A stretch of 59,152 bases of DNA from an uncultured Bacteroidota bacterium. Its GTDB lineage: Bacteria > Bacteroidota > Bacteroidia > Chitinophagales > Chitinophagaceae. Under the pieces are notes generated by a model. The model worked only from the letters and a program-made list of their open reading frames with translations. It had not been told where the DNA came from and did not search any database. Positions 26,064 to 34,525 of this stretch are shown piece after piece. The stretch is taken from NCBI GenBank assembly GCA_903865435.1, contig CAIPJS010000037.1, positions 1-59,152 on the forward strand. Reading direction: 5' to 3'. The position numbers were made by a program, and so were the translations under genes. Positions within the stretch are counted from its first letter, which is position 1, and every line of letters starts with the position of its first letter.

Positions 26064-27053
26064 ATGGAATACAGAAAAATGGGAAAAACCGGATTACAAC
26101 TAAGTACTTTAAGTTTTGGTAGTTGGGTCACTTTTCACAAACAAATCAACGACAATATTGCAGATGAATTGATGGGTATTGCCTACGATGCAGGTGTTAA
26201 CTTTTTTGACAATGCCGAAGTATATGCTGCCGGAGAAAGTGAAAAAATGATGGGGCGTGTGCTGAGTAAAAAAAACTGGGACCGAACTTCGATCGTGCTT
26301 TCTTCCAAGGCATTTTTTGGCTGGAGAGGGAAAGAAAACAAACCCAATCAAACTGGATTAAGCAGAAAACATTTGACCGAAGCCTGCCACGAAGCATTGA
26401 TCAGATTGCAAACCGATTATTTAGACTTGTATTTTTGTCATCGACCAGATAAATCTACCCCTATCGAAGAAGTAGTTCAAACCATGAACACTTTAATTCA
26501 ACAAGGAAAAATTTTATATTGGGGAACCAGTGAGTGGAGTGGTGTTGAAATTATGGAAGCACATCGAGTAGCTGCTGCTTATCATTTAATTGGTCCATCT
26601 GTAGAACAACCTCAATACAATTTATTTGAGCGTTCAAAAATAGAAAACGAATACCTGGAAATTTTTAAAAATGTAGGCATGGGCATAACCATCTGGAGTC
26701 CACTGGCAGCGGGTTTATTAACGGGCAAATACAATGATGGCATACCCGAAGGCTCTCGCTTTCATATAGAAGGTTTTGAATGGCTAAGAGATCGTTGGTT
26801 GATGCAAGACCGTGTAAAAAAAGTACAACAGTTAGGCGCCATTGCAAAAGCATTAAAAGTAAGTACTGCATCATTGAGTATTGCTTGGTGTATAAAAAAT
26901 AAGCATGTGAGTACCGCCATTTTAGGTGCCACCAGCAAAGCACAATTGGTAGACAACTTAACTGCATTGGATACGGCGGCATTGCTTACCCCAGAAATTA
27001 TGGAACAAATAGAAGGCATTGTGGAAACCAAACCAAAATTACCAGAATGGTAA
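26064..27053 (+). CDS. Aldo/keto reductase, K+-channel beta-subunit-like
   Basis: 329 residues. The catalytic tetrad is D49, Y54, K82 and H126 (FFDNAEVYAAGE, LSSKAFF, DLYFCHRPD). The start MEYRKMGKTGLQLSTLSFGS is typical. It is closest to the Kv-beta/YghZ type, which reduces aldehydes such as methylglyoxal with NADPH. The C-terminal part (SIAWCIKNKHVSTAILGATS) holds the cofactor pocket. It lies four bases after lptC; the functional link is unclear and probably only positional. Confidence 0.93.
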   Translation: MEYRKMGKTGLQLSTLSFGSWVTFHKQINDNIADELMGIAYDAGVNFFDNAEVYAAGESEKMMGRVLSKKNWDRTSIVLSSKAFFGWRGKENKPNQTGLSRKHLTEACHEALIRLQTDYLDLYFCHRPDKSTPIEEVVQTMNTLIQQGKILYWGTSEWSGVEIMEAHRVAAAYHLIGPSVEQPQYNLFERSKIENEYLEIFKNVGMGITIWSPLAAGLLTGKYNDGIPEGSRFHIEGFEWLRDRWLMQDRVKKVQQLGAIAKALKVSTASLSIAWCIKNKHVSTAILGATSKAQLVDNLTALDTAALLTPEIMEQIEGIVETKPKLPEW

Positions 27054-27085
27054 TTGCCCCTATTGAATTTTAATAAATTCTAATT

Positions 27086-28321
27086 ATGATTTTTGCCATT
27101 ATTGCTTCGCTTATTTTAATTGGATTTTTTTCAGGATATGAAATTGGCTTTGTAAGTGCCAATCGATTAAGTTTAGAGCTTAAAAAAAAGCAAGGCAATC
27201 GAGCAGGAAAAATTATTGCACGCTTTTTACAAGCCCCCACGCAATTTATTGGTACCTGTTTAATTGGATTAAATATTTCGTTGGTCGTATTTGGTATTTT
27301 ATTTGAACAATTATTAGATCAATTAATTTGGGATAGATGGCATGTAGGCGCGTATTCGGTTTTATTGGGAAATACGATTTTATCTACCTTGGTTATTTTA
27401 CTCATTGGAGAATTAATTCCAAAAGCCATTTTCAAAGCCAGGTCGGTGGCGATGATTGCTACTTTTGCCCCTATTGCTCAATTTTTTCATTTACTGTTTA
27501 GACCCATTACCATCTTATTGGTAAATTTAGCGCAATGGGTATTGCGACATATTTTTAAAGTGCAAGTAAGCAATAAAAAAGAAGCATTTACAAAAGTAGA
27601 TTTGGCACAATTTGTTCAACAAACCAAACAACAACAAGAACAACAAGATTTAAATACAGATTTATTTGAGAATGCCTTAAGCTTACCCGAAATTAAAATT
27701 AGAGAATGCTTGGTACCAAGAACAGAAATTATAGGGGTAGAATTAGGTACTTCCATTGCAGCATTAAGTGAAGTATTTATCGAAACAAAATTAAGTAAGC
27801 TGATTGTATATGAAGATACCTTAGATGCGATTGTGGGTTATGTGCATCAGTTAGACTTATTTAAAAAACCAACTACCATTGCAGCCATATTGCATTCCAT
27901 ACCCTTGGTAACTGAAAGTATGAACGCGGCCGATTTAATAAGTTTGTTTTCTAAAAAAAGAAAGAGCATTGCATGGGTCGTTGATGAATTTGGCGGTACA
28001 GCTGGTATTGTAACCATGGAAGATGTCCTAGAAGAAATTTTTGGAGAAATTGAGGATGAATATGACGAACAAGAATTTTTAGAGAAAAAAATAAGTGAAA
28101 CAGAATACCTTTTTAGTGGGCGCTTAGAATTGGATTACTTATATGAAAAATACGGTATCGACTTTTCGGCAGATACCGCAGAAACCCTAAGTGGCTATTT
28201 AATTCATCAAAATGGGGCCATTCCAAAGCTTAGGACCCTTTTGCCATTGGCTCATTTTACCGCCGAAATATTGGCTGTAAGTGCCACCCGTATTGAAAAG
28301 GTTAAAATAACCATTCGTTAA
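27086..28321 (+). CDS. CNNM/CorC-HlyC family transporter (DUF21-CBS-CorC_HlyC)
   Basis: 411 residues. Residues 1 to about 165 form a DUF21 membrane domain with four helices (start IIASLILIGFFSGYEIGFVS). Two CBS domains follow (about 190-310; LVPRTEIIGVELGT, VVDEFGGTAGIVTMEDVLEE). The CorC_HlyC domain closes the protein (LFSGRLELDYLYEKYGID). Relatives are Mg2+/Co2+ exporters or cation-responsive transporters; the old name hemolysin is misleading. It follows the aldo/keto reductase by 32 bases. Confidence 0.93.
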   Translation: MIFAIIASLILIGFFSGYEIGFVSANRLSLELKKKQGNRAGKIIARFLQAPTQFIGTCLIGLNISLVVFGILFEQLLDQLIWDRWHVGAYSVLLGNTILSTLVILLIGELIPKAIFKARSVAMIATFAPIAQFFHLLFRPITILLVNLAQWVLRHIFKVQVSNKKEAFTKVDLAQFVQQTKQQQEQQDLNTDLFENALSLPEIKIRECLVPRTEIIGVELGTSIAALSEVFIETKLSKLIVYEDTLDAIVGYVHQLDLFKKPTTIAAILHSIPLVTESMNAADLISLFSKKRKSIAWVVDEFGGTAGIVTMEDVLEEIFGEIEDEYDEQEFLEKKISETEYLFSGRLELDYLYEKYGIDFSADTAETLSGYLIHQNGAIPKLRTLLPLAHFTAEILAVSATRIEKVKITIR

Positions 28322-28364
28322 GATTTTTTTCCAGCATAGCCCTCCCATTTTCGGCTAGAAACCT

Positions 28365-28372
28365 TAACTTTA
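28365..28372 (+). promoter_or_regulatory. Variant -7 element for tatC
   Basis: TAACTTTA (TAnnTTTA) ends 20 bases before the tatC ATG. The same variant occurs before the genes at 32681 and 44695 (both TACCTTTA). Confidence 0.45.
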
Positions 28373-28392
28373 GCCCTCATTGAAAATAATTC

Positions 28393-29244
28393 ATGGCACT
28401 ATTTGACCGATTTAAAAAAAGTGATGATTCTGAGATGTCTTTCATCGATCATCTTGAAGTATTAAGAGGCACCATTGTTCGTTCTTTAACTTCTGTATTA
28501 ATAACTTCTATTGTTATATTCATTTACCGCGATTGGATCATGGACAAAGTAATTACGGGTCCATTGAATTCCGATTTTATTACATACAGGGCTTTTTGTA
28601 GTTTAAGTCATTGGTTGCATTTAGGGGATTCACTTTGTATGCCTCCTGTAAAAGTATCTTTACAAAGTACCACATTTGGTGGTCAATTTTTAAGTAGTAT
28701 TAGTATGGCATTTGTAGGTGGCTTAATTGTTGCTTTTCCTTATATCTTTTTTCAAATATGGGCTTTTGTAAAACCAGCATTAAAAGAGAAAGAAGTAAAA
28801 AATACAAGGTTCATGATTTTTTGGGTGTCTTTCTTTTTCTTCATGGGTGCTGCTTTTGGATTTTTTGTATTAGGCCCCTTTACCTTTAATTTCTTAGCAG
28901 GATTCCAATTGGGTACCAAAGGCGCCATTACCACCATCCCTACTTTTGCCGATTATTTAGACAATTTAACCAACTTAATTTTAGGTTGCGGTATTGCATT
29001 TGAATTACCAGTGATCGTATTTTTATTGACAAAAATTGGATTGATCACGCCTACACTTTTGACCACTACGCGTAAATATGCCGTGGTGATCATCTTATTT
29101 GTAGCAGCATTTATTACCCCAAGTCCAGACTGGTATAGTCAAACAATTGTATTTATTCCATTGTATACTTTATTTGAATTCAGCATCTTTGTTTCAAGAT
29201 GGGCACATAAGTCTGTTAAGAAATCAGAAGAAGAATGGGATTAA
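28393..29244 (+). CDS. tatC: Sec-independent protein translocase TatC
   Basis: 283 residues with six membrane helices. The N-terminal signature MSFIDHLEVLRGTIVRSL binds the twin-arginine signal; PYIFFQIWAFVKPALKEKE is the first cytoplasmic loop. The first periplasmic loop is longer than usual and holds two cysteines (RAFCSLSHWLHLGDSLCMP). TatC is the receptor for folded Tat substrates. At least four Tat-type signal peptides are encoded later in this window (43146, 49733, 50426, 53062). tatA/tatB genes are not visible here. Confidence 0.96.
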   Translation: MALFDRFKKSDDSEMSFIDHLEVLRGTIVRSLTSVLITSIVIFIYRDWIMDKVITGPLNSDFITYRAFCSLSHWLHLGDSLCMPPVKVSLQSTTFGGQFLSSISMAFVGGLIVAFPYIFFQIWAFVKPALKEKEVKNTRFMIFWVSFFFFMGAAFGFFVLGPFTFNFLAGFQLGTKGAITTIPTFADYLDNLTNLILGCGIAFELPVIVFLLTKIGLITPTLLTTTRKYAVVIILFVAAFITPSPDWYSQTIVFIPLYTLFEFSIFVSRWAHKSVKKSEEEWD

Positions 29245-29308
29245 AACTGAACCCTTACTATAAGGAATAAAGTAATTATCTATATTTTATACAAGTAAAA
29301 TAAAAAAT

Positions 29309-29764
29309 ATGGCTTTTGTTTTTGACAATACCAAACCTATTGCATTAGGCGCAGACCATGCTGGCATTGAATATAAGAATGCCATCAAAACATGGCTAGA
29401 AGCAAAAGGCTATGCGGTGAAAGATTTTGGGACGTATCATACCGACTCTGTCGATTACCCCGATTTCGCGCATCCAACTGCAAGTAGTGTTGAAAAAAAT
29501 GAAACCTGTTTTGGTATTTTATTTTGCGGTAGTGCCAACGGTGTTGCCATGACTGCCAATAAACATGCAGGCATTCGCGCTGGACTGTGTTGGGAAACCG
29601 AGGTGGCTGAACTAACACGATTACATAACAATGCAAATGTCATTTGTATTCCAGCAAGATTTGTAGCCTTAGATTTAGCTAAGGAAATGATCGAAAAATT
29701 TATGAATACACCTTTTGAAGGAGGTCGTCATCAAAATAGAGTCAATAAAATTAACTGCACTTAA
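29309..29764 (+). CDS. rpiB: Ribose 5-phosphate isomerase B
   Basis: 151 residues. RpiB/LacA fold with ALGADHAGIEYKN at the N terminus and the catalytic C73 in LFCGSANGVAMTANK; the C-terminal part (RFVALDLAKEMIEKF) is usual. It interconverts ribose 5-phosphate and ribulose 5-phosphate in the pentose phosphate pathway, and some members act on allose 6-phosphate. It sits between tatC and the M28 peptidase, spaced 64 and 16 bases. Confidence 0.96.
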   Translation: MAFVFDNTKPIALGADHAGIEYKNAIKTWLEAKGYAVKDFGTYHTDSVDYPDFAHPTASSVEKNETCFGILFCGSANGVAMTANKHAGIRAGLCWETEVAELTRLHNNANVICIPARFVALDLAKEMIEKFMNTPFEGGRHQNRVNKINCT

Positions 29765-29780
29765 ACCTTAAAATAGTCTT

Positions 29781-31325
29781 ATGAAAAAACTACTATGGAT
29801 CTTTTTGCTTTTTATCAGCAACCTGTCTTTTGCCCAAAAAACAAAAGACCTTACAAAATTTGGTAACCTCATTACCGCAAAAGCATTGAAAGAAAAACTT
29901 TCAATCATAGCAAGTGCCGAAATGGAAGGACGTGAAACAGCCTCTCCAGGGCAAAAGAAAGCGGCCGCCTTCATAGAATCTGAATTTAAAAGAATGGGTT
30001 TGTTGCCAGGAAATGGCAACAGCTATCAACAAGTATATCCTGTGTATCAAGATGTATTGACAGAAAAAAAATTAAGTGTACATGGTCATTCTTTTGAATG
30101 GGACAAAGACTTCAACTTTAATTTACAAACCATTGCCAATGGTAATTCGAATTTTAAAGAAGTCGTATTTGCAGGATATGGAATTGTGGATGCTGAAAAA
30201 GGGATTAACGATTATGAAAATTTAGAAGTGAAAGGAAAATTAGTGGTGATCTTAGAAGGCACTAGTAATGGTCCTGTGACCATGGGCCAAGGTGGCAATC
30301 GTGCATTTAATGCCAACCCTGCATCCCCTATGTCAAAATTAAGACAAGCAAGTTCTAAAGGAGCTGCTGGATTATTCATTGTTTCTGCCGATTTTCCACG
30401 TAAAAATTCTACACCAACAAAAGGCAACATGTATATGAAAGCCAATGTGAATGCAGGTTTTTTAATGGCAAATGTATCTGTTGAAGTAGCTGGTGCTTTA
30501 TTAGGTAATGCAACGCCTTCATTAGCTACTTTAAAAGAAGTGAAAAAAGGAAATTATACTACTGATGCCACTATTGCAGCTACTAAAACCACCGAAAATT
30601 TAGAAAGTAGCAATGTGATTGCAGTGCTACCTGGTACGGATAAAAAAGAAGAATATTTAATGCTAACTGGTCATTATGATCATTTAGGAAAAAGAGGCGA
30701 CGTAATATATTATGGTGCAGATGATGACGGTTCAGGTACAGTGAGCGTTATGCAAATGGCCGAAGCTTTTTCTGCTGCTGCAAAAAAAGGTTTTCAACCA
30801 CGCAGAACTATTGTTTTTATGACGGTAAGTGGTGAAGAAAAAAGTTTATGGGGTTCAGAATATTATGGCGATCATCCTATTTTCCCTTTAGATAAAACAA
30901 CAGCCGATTTAAATACAGATATGGTAGGTCGTGTTGATACAGAACGTCAATTAGGAGATACACTTAATTATGTTTATGTCATTGGACATGATAAATTAAG
31001 CACAGATTTACCTGTCATCAACGAAGCTGCAAATAAGGCTTCTAGCAATATCACTTTAGATTACAAGTATGACGATCCTAATGATAAAAACAATATTTAC
31101 TACCGCAGCGATCATTACAATTTTGCTAAAAAAGGCGTGCCTATTTTATTTTTCTATGATGGTATGTTATTAGCGGATTACCACAAACCAACTGATACCA
31201 TCGAAAAAATTAATTTTGATTTGATGCAAAAAAGAGTGTTGATGGTTTATTACACTGCTTGCGAAATTGCACAAAGAGAAGATATGTTAAAAAGAGATTT
31301 GAAATTGAATATGCCGGGTCGTTAG
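29781..31325 (+). CDS. Secreted M28-family zinc aminopeptidase with PA domain
   Basis: 514 residues. A signal peptide (MKKLLWIFLLFISNLSFAQ) is followed by a helical start, a PA-like insert around residues 115-260 and the M28 catalytic domain. Zinc ligands and catalysts are visible in order: LTGHYDHLG, GADDDGSGTVSVM, SGEEKSLWGSEYYG, NTDMVGR and YRSDHYNFAKKG. It should remove N-terminal amino acids from peptides in the periplasm or outside, providing nutrients. It ends at a strong hairpin. Confidence 0.95.
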   Translation: MKKLLWIFLLFISNLSFAQKTKDLTKFGNLITAKALKEKLSIIASAEMEGRETASPGQKKAAAFIESEFKRMGLLPGNGNSYQQVYPVYQDVLTEKKLSVHGHSFEWDKDFNFNLQTIANGNSNFKEVVFAGYGIVDAEKGINDYENLEVKGKLVVILEGTSNGPVTMGQGGNRAFNANPASPMSKLRQASSKGAAGLFIVSADFPRKNSTPTKGNMYMKANVNAGFLMANVSVEVAGALLGNATPSLATLKEVKKGNYTTDATIAATKTTENLESSNVIAVLPGTDKKEEYLMLTGHYDHLGKRGDVIYYGADDDGSGTVSVMQMAEAFSAAAKKGFQPRRTIVFMTVSGEEKSLWGSEYYGDHPIFPLDKTTADLNTDMVGRVDTERQLGDTLNYVYVIGHDKLSTDLPVINEAANKASSNITLDYKYDDPNDKNNIYYRSDHYNFAKKGVPILFFYDGMLLADYHKPTDTIEKINFDLMQKRVLMVYYTACEIAQREDMLKRDLKLNMPGR

Positions 31326-31351
31326 ATTAAATATTCATTCGAAATATAATT

Positions 31352-31390
31352 AAAATGGGTCTAAAGAAAATTTAAGACCCATTTTAATTT
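31352..31390 (+). terminator. Rho-independent terminator after the M28 peptidase gene
   Basis: AAAATGGGTCT (31352-31362) is the exact reverse complement of AGACCCATTTT (31375-31385). A T-rich run follows. Confidence 0.85.
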
Positions 31391-31575
31391 TCTCTAATGA
31401 CTTTTTAAACATCAGACGCTCTCGCGTCTTCTCCCCACCATAAACGAGGGCGCCGATTTTTTATACTACTAGTTGATTTATTTAAATAGAAATGAGAAAA
31501 TATAATTTTGAGTGAACTTTGAGCAAAGCGATAGAGAGCGAGAAATTATATTTTGAATGCATATTTAAATAAAAT
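31391..31575. repeat. Gene-free region with a GC hairpin and nested long palindromes
   Basis: AGACGC/GCGTCT (31414-31419, 31424-31429, loop TCTC) is a perfect small hairpin. Then two perfect 12-base inverted repeats nest: TTTATTTAAATA (31477-31488) with its complement at 31562-31573, and AAAATATAATTT (31497-31508) with its complement at 31543-31554. An inner CTTT/AAAG hairpin sits at 31517-31528. No open frame fits. The whole could fold as one long hairpin RNA or extrude as a cruciform. Confidence 0.75.
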
Positions 31576-31606
31576 AAAAAGCCCTTAGAAATCTAAGGGC
31601 TTTTTA
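31576..31606. terminator. Terminator of the deoxyhypusine-synthase-like gene
   Basis: GCCCTTAG (31581-31588) and CTAAGGGC (31593-31600) pair perfectly around four bases. A-tracts precede and T-tracts follow, so on the minus strand it ends the gene at 31609; it also works in the other direction. Confidence 0.9.
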
Positions 31607-31608
31607 TT

Positions 31609-32583
31609 TTACTGACCAAGTATATAAGCAAATATCAGCGGCACTACAATGGTAGCGTCACTTTCCACAATAAACTTAGGCGTATGAATGTCTAATTTAC
31701 CCCAGGTAATTTTTTCATTAGGAACCGCACCTGAATAAGAACCATAAGAAGTAGTGCTGTCGCTTATTTGACAGAAATAACTCCAGAAAGGCACATCATG
31801 CCATTCTAAATCTTGGTACATCATAGGCACCACGCAAATAGGAAAATCACCTGCTATACCGCCACCCACTTGGAAAAATCCAACACCCTTTCCACCACTA
31901 TTTGCACGATACCATTCGGTTAAGGCAACCATATATTCAATTCCGTTTTTTACGGTGCTTGCTTTTAATTCATTTTTAATGACATAGCTTGCAAAAATAT
32001 TTCCAGTTGTACTATCCTCCCAACCTGGTACGACAATAGGAATGTTCTTTTTAGCAGCAGCAACTATCCAGCTGTCTTTTGGATCAATCTCATAATACTG
32101 TTCCAACTCACCACTCAATACGACTTGATAAATAAATTCATGCGGGAAATAACGTTCGCCTTTTTCTTCTGCTTGTTTCCAATACTTCACAATATGTTTT
32201 TGTAATCTTCTAAATGCTTCCTCTTCAGGAATACAAGTATCGGTTACACGGTTGTAATGGTTCTCTAATAAATCCCACTCGTCCTGAGGAGTCAAGTCAC
32301 GGTAATTCGGAACACGCTTATAATGGCTATGCGCCACTAAGTTCATAACATCTTCTTCAAGGTTCGCACCCGTACAACTAATAATAGCTATTTTATCTTG
32401 ACGTATCATTTCGGCCAGACTAATGCCTAATTCGGCAGTACTCATGGCACCAGCTAAGCTCACCAACATTTTACCACCTTCTAAAAGATGGGTTTCATAA
32501 CCTTTGGCTGCATCCACCAAAGCGGCAGCATTGAAATGTCTATAATGGTGTTCAACAAATTTTGAAATAGGACCTTTGCTCAT
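31609..32583 (-). CDS. Deoxyhypusine synthase-like enzyme
   Basis: 324 residues starting MSKGPISKFVEHHYRHFN. The deoxyhypusine synthase fold shows LVSLAGAMSTAELG, ISCTGANLEEDVMNLV, a glycine-rich NAD site (QVGGGIAGDF) and the WGK motif (ITWGKLD) with lysine near residue 296, which in the eukaryotic enzyme carries the butylamine intermediate. Bacteria lack hypusine, so members of this family are thought to act in polyamine synthesis, such as homospermidine formation. The ATG at 32583 is supported by the promoter core at 32600-32607. It stands alone between a terminator and the divergent SdpI gene. Confidence 0.85.
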   Translation of the reverse strand: MSKGPISKFVEHHYRHFNAAALVDAAKGYETHLLEGGKMLVSLAGAMSTAELGISLAEMIRQDKIAIISCTGANLEEDVMNLVAHSHYKRVPNYRDLTPQDEWDLLENHYNRVTDTCIPEEEAFRRLQKHIVKYWKQAEEKGERYFPHEFIYQVVLSGELEQYYEIDPKDSWIVAAAKKNIPIVVPGWEDSTTGNIFASYVIKNELKASTVKNGIEYMVALTEWYRANSGGKGVGFFQVGGGIAGDFPICVVPMMYQDLEWHDVPFWSYFCQISDSTTSYGSYSGAVPNEKITWGKLDIHTPKFIVESDATIVVPLIFAYILGQ

Positions 32584-32599
32584 TTTGTTCAATTTGAAG

Positions 32600-32607
32600 C
32601 AAAAGTA
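32600..32607 (-). promoter_or_regulatory. Bacteroidota -7 element for the deoxyhypusine-synthase-like gene
   Basis: On the minus strand this reads TACTTTTG, matching TAnnTTTG, 16 bases before the ATG at 32583. Confidence 0.6.
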
Positions 32608-32654
32608 ATTTTTTTTATGGATATAGCGACGTATTGATACAGCTGAATAATTTG

Positions 32655-32662
32655 TACCTTTA
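32655..32662 (+). promoter_or_regulatory. Variant -7 element for the SdpI-like gene
   Basis: TACCTTTA (TAnnTTTA) ends 18 bases before the ATG at 32681. Confidence 0.45.
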
Positions 32663-32680
32663 TTGGACAAACCAAGTGTT

Positions 32681-33343
32681 ATGGAAAATAAGAAATTATC
32701 CTTAATTATAGTGATTGTACTATTGGCAATCCCCTTTATTTATGCTGGTTATCTCTACCCATCATTGCCTGCTGTTATTCCTACCCACTTTAATCTGAAA
32801 GGAGAAGCGGATGGCTGGGGTGGACCCGATAGTATTTTTTTAGGGCCAGGCATTATTGGTTTTGCTAGTCTTTTTACTTATTTCCTAATGGCCAATCTTA
32901 AAAAAATTGATCCTATAAGAAACAAACAAGTAGACGATTCTTTTTACCAAAACATGGGCGTCATGGCTACTTTGTTCCTATCCTGCGTGAGCATGGTCAT
33001 CTTGTATACCACTGTTCATCCTGGAGTACAAATTGAAAAAATATTATTCCCGTTATTAGGTATTGGATTTGCGTCCATTGGTTGGTATTTCCCAAAATTT
33101 AGCCAAAATTATTTCGCAGGATTTAAACTGCCCTGGACATTGGAAAATGAAAGCAATTGGATTGCAACACATAAAGTGGCTGGAAAGGTTTGGGTAATAG
33201 GCGGTTGCATACAAGTAGTTGCTGGCATTGCGTTGTCTGCCGTTCCCTCTTTCATCATCTTCTTTGCCAATATTATTTTAATGGTAGTAGTGCCTACTAT
33301 ATTTTCCTACAGAATGTTTAAAAATGGTAACAAGCTTCCTTAG
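32681..33343 (+). CDS. DUF1648/SdpI-family membrane protein
   Basis: 220 residues with about six membrane helices. The N-terminal DUF1648 motif is PAVIPTHFNLKGEADGWG. The SdpI-type part includes NYFAGFKLPWTLENESNW and a following helix pair. SdpI in Bacillus is an immunity protein and signal receptor for the SdpC toxin; most other members are uncharacterised. There is no toxin gene next to it. The cystathionine synthase/lyase gene follows by 42 bases. Confidence 0.85.
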   Translation: MENKKLSLIIVIVLLAIPFIYAGYLYPSLPAVIPTHFNLKGEADGWGGPDSIFLGPGIIGFASLFTYFLMANLKKIDPIRNKQVDDSFYQNMGVMATLFLSCVSMVILYTTVHPGVQIEKILFPLLGIGFASIGWYFPKFSQNYFAGFKLPWTLENESNWIATHKVAGKVWVIGGCIQVVAGIALSAVPSFIIFFANIILMVVVPTIFSYRMFKNGNKLP

Positions 33344-33385
33344 TTAAACAAATAAGTCCCATCTTTGTAGCTAATATTTTCCATT

Positions 33386-34525
33386 ATGAAATTAGCGACC
33401 AAATACATACATGCTGGTGCACATCCCGATCCAAGTACGGGCGCCATCATGACACCTATTTATCAAACATCCACCTATGTTCAATCAGCACCTGGTGTAA
33501 ACAAAGGTTATGAATATGCACGTAGTCAAAATCCAACTAGATTTGCATTAGAAGAAGCTTTTGCAGTGATTGAAAATGGAAAATTTGGTTTAGCCTTTGC
33601 AAGTGGTGTGGCCGCTACAGATGCGGTGATGCGTTTATTAGTACCAGGTGATGAAGTGGTGGCAGCTCATGATATGTATGGGGGTACTTTTAGATTGTTC
33701 TCCAAAGTCTATGAAAAAATGGGTATCAAATTTATTTATGTCGATACCTCCGATGCCAATAATGTAGCCAAGGCCATGACCCCGGCTACTAAATTAATAT
33801 GGTTAGAAACACCTACCAATCCACTTATGAACATTAGTGACATTGAAGCTGTATCGGCTATTGGAAAGAAACATAATTGCATGGTATGTGTTGACAATAC
33901 TTTTGCATCTCCTTATTTACAAAACCCTTTAGACTTTGGCGCCACTATTGTAATGCATTCAGCCACTAAATATTTAGGTGGGCACAGTGATGTGATTCAA
34001 GGTTGTTTGGTTATGAATGATCAAGCCTTAAGAGATCAATTGTATTTTATTCAAAAAAGTACAGGCGCTGTGCCAGGACCTCAGGATTGTTTTTTGGTGT
34101 TAAGAGGGATTAAAACTTTACATGTACGCATGGAGCGTCATTGTGAAAATGGAATCAAAGTGGCGGCTTATTTAAAACAACATCCTAAAGTAGGAAAAGT
34201 ATACTGGTGTGGATTTGAAGAGCATCCCAATCATGCCGTTGCAAAAAAACAAATGCGTGGTTTTGGTGGCATGATGAGTTTTACCTTAAAAGATGATACA
34301 TTGGAAGCTGCTACAAAAGTTTTGTCCAGCACCAAAATATTTTCATTGGCAGAAAGTTTAGGAGGCGTAGAATCCTTAATCAATCATCCTGCAAGCATGA
34401 CCCATGCCTCTATTCCGCGTGAACAAAGAATTACGAATGGATTGTCTGATGGCTTAATTAGATTAAGTGTAGGCATTGAAGATGCAGATGATTTGATTGC
34501 AGATTTAGCTCAAGCCATTGGGTAA
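33386..34525 (+). CDS. Cystathionine gamma-synthase/lyase-type PLP enzyme
   Basis: 379 residues of the Cys/Met metabolism PLP family. K195 in HSATKYLGGHSD holds the cofactor; YEYARSQNPTR and LAFASGVAAT lie at the active site. The C-terminal SLGGVESLINHPASMTHAS is typical. It could be MetB, which joins O-acetyl/succinyl-homoserine and cysteine, or a cystathionine gamma-lyase; the sequence alone does not decide. It ends TAATG, overlapping the start of the next gene by one base. Its context with metH is only genomic. Confidence 0.92.
   Translation: MKLATKYIHAGAHPDPSTGAIMTPIYQTSTYVQSAPGVNKGYEYARSQNPTRFALEEAFAVIENGKFGLAFASGVAATDAVMRLLVPGDEVVAAHDMYGGTFRLFSKVYEKMGIKFIYVDTSDANNVAKAMTPATKLIWLETPTNPLMNISDIEAVSAIGKKHNCMVCVDNTFASPYLQNPLDFGATIVMHSATKYLGGHSDVIQGCLVMNDQALRDQLYFIQKSTGAVPGPQDCFLVLRGIKTLHVRMERHCENGIKVAAYLKQHPKVGKVYWCGFEEHPNHAVAKKQMRGFGGMMSFTLKDDTLEAATKVLSSTKIFSLAESLGGVESLINHPASMTHASIPREQRITNGLSDGLIRLSVGIEDADDLIADLAQAIG

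Noticed and set aside
26064..27053. Aldo/keto reductase as part of the LPS export operon's function
   Set aside because: Only position links them; the enzyme family has no known role in LPS transport.
32681..33343. SdpI as part of a toxin-immunity system
   Set aside because: No toxin-like gene is adjacent, and the family is widespread outside such systems.
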